Assembly (NCBI GenBank): GCA_014529385.2
Contig: CM043958.1
Coordinates: forward strand, 156,341,293 to 156,401,292
Source: Adiantum capillus-veneris
Taxonomy: Eukaryota; Streptophyta; Polypodiopsida; Polypodiales; Pteridaceae
Length of the DNA stretch: 60,000 nt
Reading direction: 5' to 3'
Below the pieces are notes generated by a model that did not search any database, had not been told where the DNA came from, and saw nothing but the letters and a program-made list of their open reading frames with translations. The position numbers were made by a program, and so were the translations under genes. Below are positions 54,031-60,000 of the stretch, piece by piece (within the stretch, counting starts at the first letter, position 1; each line of letters starts with the position of its first letter).

Positions 54031-54850
54031 TTCGTGCTCAGGAAGGATGGAACCTTCACAGCACTTTCAACAATCTCACATGGCGTCTTCTCCGTCGAAG
54101 AGTGTATCGTGTTATTGTAGGCAAATTCCACCAAAGGTAAGTTCTTTTCCCATTGAGTCTTCTGATCCGAGATACAAGACTTCAATAAATCTAAAACCAC
54201 TGAATTGGCAATCTCAGATTGCCTGTCAGTCTGCAAGTGGAACGATGACGAGAACTGCAACTACGTGCTAATGTTCTCCCAAATTGCCTTCCAAAACAAA
54301 CTCATAAATCTGGGGTCTATGTCGGAGCCAATCGTCTCAGACGTGCCATGTAATCCGAAAATCATCGTGATCATTCTGTGCAATCGGGAGATCAAAGATG
54401 AAATCCATTTCAATACTTTCCCAGGGGTGGGTGGGTATGGGTAAAGGGTGTAACAATCCCTGTGCCTTATGCCTGTCAAACTTGACCTTCTGGCATACTG
54501 CGCACAACTCTTTCACGTCCTTTTTGAGTCACGGCCAAAAGAAGTATCTCTCTACCCCTTTCATGGTGGTAGCAATGCCGCGGTGACCCGTAAAAGGTGG
54601 ACAGCGGCATTCAGTCATAACCTTTTCTCTCAACGGCTCTGTAACGCACAACATAGTCTTTTTCATCAAGTAGCCTTCCGAAGGGAGTATCCAGCTACTG
54701 TCTCCCCATCCCGTATCCGTGTGAAAATATCTGCAAAATCTCTATCTGTGGCATACTGATTGACCATATCCTCGAAGCTCCTATGATGTATCGCGGAAAT
54801 AGCCAAAACCAACGGTTTCCGAGACAAAGCATCTGCCACCACATTCTTCT
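54024..54850 (-). pseudogene. K integrase: zinc finger and DDE core, broken
   Basis: HHCC finger region near 54480-54600 (the cysteine pair, in the order AVCQKVKFD, is near 54490). First Asp in ISSLISRL-type context is eroded; about 60 codons between the first and second catalytic Asp are missing near 54370-54400. The third part reads QFSSSFHLQTDRQSEIANSV with the catalytic Glu, then EFAYNNTIHSSTEKTPCEIV. Non-functional. Confidence 0.7.
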
Positions 54851-55200
54851 GTCCCTACACATGGACAATTTGGAAGTGGAACTGTGACAAGATGTTCGCC
54901 CACCGCATCTGCTTTTTCGAAAGCTGCTTTTGTGACAAGAAGTAGCGCAAACTCTGATGGTCTGTAAAGACAGTAAAATCCGCTCCGAGTAGGTAATGCC
55001 GCCACTGAGTAAGAGCATGGATAACCGCCAAAAGCTCTTTCTCATAAATCTGTGCTATCATCCCCGGCCTAGAGAACAAACGGCTCTTGTAAGCTATGAC
55101 ATGGCCTTCTTGCATCAAGACCGTATCCAGACTATGACCACAAGCATCACAATATACTTCAAATGACTTCTGCAAAGTCAAAATAGGTCCCGTAGTCAAT
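54840..55200 (-). pseudogene. K RNase H domain
   Basis: FEVYCDACGHSLDTVLMQEG (first catalytic Asp present), YEKELLAVIHALTQWRHYLL and TDHQSLRYFLSQKQLSKKQM. The frame is open for about 114 codons (55199-54855) and leads to FHFQIVHV; a stop follows where G reads on. It removes the RNA strand during reverse transcription. Confidence 0.8.
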
Positions 55201-55974
55201 TTCTATTTCAATGTCCGAAAGGAAGTCACCTTTGTGGGTCCCCACGAAAAAGGTACTCCTTTTTGTGTCAAGGTATGCAAAGGGGAAACAACCTCTGCAA
55301 ACTTTCGTATGAACCGCCTGTAGTACGAACACAGTCCCATCATGGACATTCCTCAAATCGGGCCAATCACGTATAGTCTCTATCTTGGCCGGGTCCATTT
55401 GCACTCCTGCTGCTGATACAATGTGTCCCAAAAAGTGTATCTCTGGTAGGAAAAATTCACTTTTCTTTGCATTAATCACTAACGTGTGATCTCGTAATGC
55501 CTGAAAGACTTGAAGCAGATGATCTCTGTGTTCTGCCTCATTCTTGGAGAAAACAATGATGTCGTCAAAGAAAGTGCCAACAAATAGCCTGTACTCTCGA
55601 AAAATCCTGTCCATCATCCGGTTAAATGTCGTAGGAGCATTGGTTAAGCCAAAAGGCATCACCAAAAACTCAAATAACCCAAAAGTCGTCCGAAAAGCTA
55701 TCTTGTAGACATCTCCTGGCGCTATCCTGATCTGATGATATCCACTCTTCAAGTCAATCCTGCTAAAGCACGAGGATCCCTATAACCTATCGAGTATATC
55801 ATCGATCCTAGGAATCGGAAATCTGTTCTTGATGGTGATTTCGTTGAGAGTCCTATAATCTATGCACATTCTCCAAGATCCGTCTTTCTTCAAAACCAAC
55901 AACATTGGAGAGCAATACGGTGAAGTACTAGGCTGGACAAGACCCTTTTCCAAGAGGTCTTTCACTGGGTTCAT
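55159..55974 (-). pseudogene. K reverse transcriptase
   Basis: Fingers part 55974-55780 ([40 protein letters not shown]); a stop near 55780; palm part from 55752 (KSGYHQIRIAPGDVYKIAFR, LVMPFGLTNAPTTF, active-site FFDDIIVFSK near 55570); thumb with HFLGHIVSAAGVQMDPAKIE. A short deletion and frameshift near 55345 removes the usual SFLGLCSYYRRF segment start. Catalytic Asp pair kept. Confidence 0.85.
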
Positions 55975-56575
55975 AATCTTTTCATTTTATACTCGGCTCA
56001 CACGATAAGGTGGCCGATTCGGTGGCGTGCTTCCATGTATCAGATCAATGGTTTGATCTTCAAGCCCTCTGAAAAGCAATCGGCATGAGTGTGGAGAAAA
56101 ATCTTAGCGTTCTTTTGATCAGGTCAAAACATATTCAACCTTTATCCATCGTTCAATTCTCTCCCAAAAGAATGATTAAGAAACTGAAGTTCATCAAGTA
56201 CAATCTCTAAGTCCTTCATTTATCAAAGTCGCTTTCTCGGCCCGGTAGTCAACCACGGCGTAGTTCTTGTGGTACCAAGGGATCCTAAGTAGAACGTCAC
56301 TCGCGTGCCTTGAACACCCCTGTCATTGCAAACGAAGTTTGCCAATGCTCGGGTAATGGCAACATGCCATCCGGGTGCCAGTCGAACTACCTCCGCCTGT
56401 GGCGTCAGTTTGTCGAGCGTAATTCCAAATCGAGCCGCCAATTCCAAGTGAAAAGAAGTTGGCCTTGGCTCCTTCAAAAGAGCTTCCTGATCCTTCACTT
56501 TGCCCCAAAAGCGGCAAAGTTTGTACTTTCATTCGTTAGATTCGGTGCAGGTCCCACGCCATGTGGTACCAGTTC
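55975..56575 (-). pseudogene. K protease region, active site lost
   Basis: In the position where G has FDPGAKANF, K reads FEGAKANFFSL near 56475-56455, so the catalytic Asp is gone, and the frame changes directly after. LELAARFGI and an eroded GSLG-type second motif follow. 55975-56222 is the linker before RT, with stops. Confidence 0.6.
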
Positions 56576-58159
56576 TACTTTTCTATCTGCCTTTTCTGCC
56601 ATTTCTCAGCTGCTCTCGAACTCTCAGGCCTGTCGTCGTCTTTATCATTCTGTTCTTTCTGTGCCTTTTTAGGGCACTTCGCGGAGATATGTCCATGTTC
56701 CCCGCATCCAAAGCACTTCCCCGCTGATGAAGCAAGCTCTCTCCTCAGGAGTGAGCTTGGGTCGTGCATCCTTTTTCTCTGGGTTGCTCTTTTTCTTTCT
56801 ACTTTCATTCCCAGAAGTCTGTTCGGCTCGTTGTGTCATGGCCTTATCTGTGGGGTAGGTCAAACTGCCAGAGTGAATGGCAAAGCCCCGCTTCGCATGA
56901 CTCATCAACTCCTAAATAGAAGCTGACTTCTATTCCAAGCAGTGATCTCGGATCTCTGTAGGTAGACCCAAGGTAAACCGCTCAATCTGTTCTCTGAACG
57001 AGATCTTCTTGAATGAAGAGGCGGGTAGAAAAGAGCTCCAGAATCTTTCAAAGTAAGCATTGATTGTATCTTTCTTAGTCATCCGAAGATGGTTCCAAGC
57101 AGCTTGTATATCTCATTCATATTCTTGCGTCAACCAAGAAGAAATAAAAGCTTCTTAAATTTCAGCCATTTAACTGGCGCAGTCTTGTTTAAAAGAAGCG
57201 TGGACCACCAAGTACGAGCATTCCCCTTAAAGTAAGAGGCAGCTCTCCGAATCTTGGAGTGCTCTGAATAGCGTCCTCCCGCGAAAGCGATGTCAAACTG
57301 CTGTATAAAAGACAAAGCCTTAGAAGCATCTGAGTATCCTGAAAAAGTATCAAACTTGATCGAGTGGCCACCTTCCTTAAACTCTCGGACTTTCTTGCTT
57401 TTATCTTCGAGAAAGTCATACTGGTTGGCTTTGTAAAAATTCTTCTTGTTCGCATAAAAGTTTCTGTCATCGGAAGCTGAGCTGTCTGTAGACGAGTCCT
57501 CAGTAGAACTGTCAGTCTCTGAGCGAGATTTGGCCTTCTTTGTCTTTCTCTTGCCCTTTCCGAAGCGTTGCTTCTTGCTTCGCTTTTTACCTTTTCTGTC
57601 TTCTTGGCTCGAATCTGAAGAGCTAGAAGAATCGTTAGAAGAAGAAGAAGAAGAAGAAGAAGAAGAAGAACTGGGTACTCCTTCAAATCGAACACGCTTC
57701 TTCTGTTTCTTTGCCTTGTCAAAAGTCGACTGACAACCCAAATATCCCGGGAAGTCGGTGCTTTTCTTCTGCTTTTTGCCGTGCTTTTTGGCTTTCTTTT
57801 GCGCGTCAAAAAAGCTGAGCAATCCGTGCATTAACCACCTCTTGTAATTCCTTCTCTGTATACTGTTTGTGATCAGAAGGTTTCTTGAGAGCGGGTTTCA
57901 GTGGTGGTGTAGTGGTTTTCTGCCACTGTGCATGCACTTCTTGAAAAGAAGTCTCGCTCATATATTTTGCCCATTTCGGATCCTTCGCAAAACTGAGCAT
58001 CATCTTTGTTGCATCGCCGATCAATTGACGACGCTTCATCTCTCTTTGCTCTGCCTGAGTAGGCCCAGGCGGGCCATACTCTCTGTCTGAATCTTCGTTG
58101 TGATCCTAGCCCGCATCTCCAGATGCAGAGGGAGTCCACTGATCCTTGCGTGAAGTCAT
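56575..58159 (-). pseudogene. K gag
   Basis: ATG 58159 (MTSRKDQWTPSASGDAG) is followed by a TAG near 58108. REYGPPGPTQAEQREMKRRQ resembles I. Frameshift near 57810. Then a basic linker, a run of 12 Ser with GAA/AGA triplet expansion (57645-57670 on the plus strand), and the Gag core (KFDTFSGYSDASKALSFIQQ, YFKGNARTWWSTLL; 57370-57190). A frame break near 57130 precedes the Gag C-part and a CCHC knuckle (CFGCGEHGHISAKC, 56735-56690). Forms the particle; broken here. Confidence 0.85.
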
Positions 58160-58218
58160 AGGTGCCGCGGGAAAAAAAAAAATGGGATCGGATTTCCGGT
58201 AGAAGAGAAATCGGCCGT

Positions 58219-58230
58219 GCTCTGATACCA
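58219..58230 (-). promoter_or_regulatory. Primer-binding site of K
   Basis: GCTCTGATACCA on the plus strand, one base inside the 5' LTR; initiator Met tRNA type. Confidence 0.85.
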
Positions 58231-58231
58231 C

Positions 58232-58767
58232 TGTAACAGACTTGGACACTCCAAGTCAAGAATCAATCGCGACAACACCAAATAACCACTTCAAAACAAT
58301 TCACAGATCACAATAGATTTGCACTGGCCCGGCGGAGTTCCGTGCCTAGAGATATTGGCCCCAAAGACTTGCGCCCTTTTCGGTATTTCTTTTTATATTA
58401 ATCAGATCAAAGTACAAGAGACTGGCTAGGGTTTCACTCTCAGACTCTGCGTCTAGATGCTCTGAGAAGTGAAGCCCTCAGCACGTATTTAAAGGTACAA
58501 GGGATGCCCAAAAGCAGAGCCCCAAAAGCTTTTAAAAATAAAAAGCATCAGTTCTCTCTCTCTTAGATAGTCTCTTTTTTTAATAAAAAAAGCAAGTTCT
58601 CTCTCTTTCTCATGGCATGGAGAAAAAGCAAGATTTGCGTCGCTCATCATTTAAAAATAAATAAATAAAATAGAAATAAAAATTTAAAGCCTCGACGATT
58701 TTCAGAAATTAGGGTTTCTGGCAGAAATTAGGGTTTTTGCTGTCCGCCACATCATCACTTTGTGACA
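58232..58767 (-). repeat. 5' LTR of K
   Basis: TGTAACAGACTTGG...ACTTTGTGACA on the plus strand. It lacks the poly(A)-tailed insertion of the 3' copy. TTAGGGTTT at 58709 and 58728. A TTTAAATA TATA-like box (minus strand) is near 58490. Shared motif near 58375. Confidence 0.85.
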
Positions 58768-58772
58768 CAGGA

Positions 58773-60000
58773 CATCTCAGAGGCAGTACCAGCTGAGTGG
58801 CTCACACCTCTCGAGTCACCAACGCCCACGCCCAGATGGATGGGAGCCTTCACGCAACTGGAGGTTCTCATCTCAGTTCAGGCTTGCTCAAAGACTATAC
58901 CCTCCCTGTTTTTCGAGCTAGAGGGTGAGGGACGCTTACACCGAGTTGCAGTAGAGGCCCCGCAAGTGGGAGTGTTGTTTTCAGATGATCCGAGTGGTGG
59001 GCATCTGTGGGAGGACTTGTGTCATAGATCTTGACCCAGTAGGTCTTGAGACTGGCCACTGGAGACTGTGGGCTTGGGAGAGCTGTCCACTAGCACGAGT
59101 ACAGTGGGATCTTGGAGAGTGGCTTTGGAGGGACCCTTTCTCCTCTGTAGACCACCCATGTGTCCCTTTCTTTCAGTACACTATTCGAATGGGACGTCAC
59201 GTAGTGGCTGCCAAAGAGAGGCTCGACCTATTGTAGCACCTCATTGGCAGGAGGAGGGTCTCAAAGTTGAGTTCTTGGCAGCTTTTTGGGAGAGGTTGTG
59301 GAACTCCAGATAGCTGAGATGAGTCACTTTGTTCCAGTGGCTGGTTGCACACAGAGCTACAACAGTTGGGAGCTGGCTTGTACATAGTGGTCTCTCGGTC
59401 GCATGTGCAGCTTGTGACCATCTTGTGGAGAGTCAGCGTCCCTGTCCTTTGGCACAGCAGGTGTGGCTTCGTGTTCTTCGACTGATGCCAGCTCTTTCCA
59501 CAGCTCGGCAGTACACTTGGGGGGCAGTTGCTTGGTCCACTCTCATGGGCCCGGCACTTCAGTTTGAGCTATCTTCCACCAGCAGAATGATAGTGATGCA
59601 GGGGGGTCGACCTACACTCCAGCCTGCCACAGAGCTTACTCCACAGGAGTGGTGCAGTGAGAGAGAGGAGTGTTGGGAGCTCATCAGTGGCCTGACACTC
59701 TGGTTCATCTCGCGGGCCTGCTGCTTTCGCATCTTCGAGGTTCGCCATGTACCACCAGCAGAGACTGTTCGGGATCTTTGGCTAGAGCTGATCCATACTC
59801 TCAGAGGACAGCTCGAGAGACTCCAAGGCAGCTCCGACCGCATGAGGGAGCACAGAGAGGCTTTCCTTCGACTCTGGCGTCCTGGTCCTTTTTTCACCAT
59901 GGTCCAGGGTGTACTCAGATGGCACTACCGGCCACCTGTGTGGCTTTTTCCTCCTCCCAGCTCTTGATTTAGCCTCATTGTACATATGCTGTTTTTTCAT
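58773..60000 (+). pseudogene. LINE ORF2 C-terminal region
   Basis: Continues the LINE after K: AVPAEWLTPLESPTPTPRWM, then frameshifts. Near 59400 it has a Cys-rich piece (VACAACDHLVESQRPCPLAQ) that fits the C-terminal CCHC/zf-RVT motif of plant LINEs, with a following Trp-containing helix (QVWLRVLRLMPAL). The longest frame, 59329-59967, ends LFPPPSS. A possible 3' untranslated region starts at about 59968. The poly(A) end is beyond the window. Confidence 0.7.

Larger units (their letters stand above)
52181..58767 (-). mobile_element. Element K: complete but decayed chromovirus
   Basis: LTRs 52181-52847 (3') and 58232-58767 (5'), TSD CAGGA (52176-52180 and 58768-58772), primer site, polypurine tract, gag and pol in order. 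It is inserted in the LINE in opposite orientation. Same family as I/J. Many frameshifts and stops. Confidence 0.9.
44913..60000 (+). mobile_element. L1-type LINE, split by four insertions
   Basis: Plus-strand non-LTR retrotransposon with a C-rich 5' region, ORF1 with a CCHC knuckle, and ORF2 with an endonuclease and RT, continuing beyond the window. It is interrupted at 47599-48113, 50479-51202, 51545-52075 and 52181-58767; without these about 6.8 kb of LINE are visible. The 5' end abuts the integrase relic J, probably its target. Many frameshifts and stops; inactive. Confidence 0.85.

Noticed and set aside
1-60000. CRISPR arrays, rRNA genes, bacterial operons or anti-phage systems
   Set aside because: No spaced direct repeats of that type, no rRNA cores, and all recognised coding is eukaryotic retroelement.

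Overview
The window is repeat-dense nuclear DNA of a land plant, made almost entirely of retroelements nested in one another. Plant origin is inferred from Ty3/gypsy chromoviruses with C-terminal chromodomain-like tails, initiator-Met-type primer-binding sites (TGGTATCAGAGC), an L1-type LINE with a CCHC ORF1, plant telomere-type AAACCCTAA motifs inside LTRs, and long GA/GT microsatellites. A large-genome, possibly non-seed vascular plant (fern or lycophyte) is a guess. No complete host gene is seen; only 440-930 has exon-like structure.

Layout. 1-3400: low-complexity flank with one possible spliced coding fragment and a tRNA-like (SINE-type) head at 3314-3385. 3402-5150: 5' LTR, primer site and gag relic of a gypsy element (A). 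5216-5401: LTR fragment (L type). 5402-~8150: element B, a non-autonomous LTR element with two private ORFs and no reverse transcriptase. ~8150-22396: a nest. A minus-strand element (E/F, gag only) is interrupted by chromovirus D (9493-21317, TSD GTTGG), whose gag is interrupted by a Penelope-like element (PLE, 14328-19710, TSD AGAAA) encoding a GIY-YIG nuclease upstream of its RT. 22397-30328: chromovirus G, nearly intact, with one premature TAG. 30329-30828: a divergent inverted LTR. 30853-32083: solo LTR of the D family (TSD CAACT) with a 33-bp minisatellite. 32125-40936: decayed minus-strand chromovirus H (same family as G), whose 5' LTR holds a 1.15-kb solo LTR of the B family (39356-40506, TSD CACAC). 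40937-44912: pieces I and J of another chromovirus family, joined so that one LTR lies between a pol 3' end and a gag 5' end. 44913-60000: an L1-type LINE on the plus strand (ORF1, endonuclease, RT, C-terminal region, running off the window) split by an L-type LTR (47599-~48113), a GGAACG-rich element (50479-51202), a solo LTR (51545-52075) and complete chromovirus K (52181-58767, TSD CAGGA).

Function. The genes serve only element replication: Gag forms particles, protease/RT/RNase H/integrase copy and insert LTR elements, PLE RT plus GIY-YIG and LINE EN plus RT carry out target-primed reverse transcription. Nearly every copy is broken by frameshifts, stops or insertions. G, whose two LTRs differ at about one noticed position over their shared ~970 bp, is the youngest. 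B-type elements presumably borrowed enzymes from relatives. Several LTR families share a polyadenylation-region motif (GAAATACCGAAAGGGGCGCC), which suggests a common cis-acting function.
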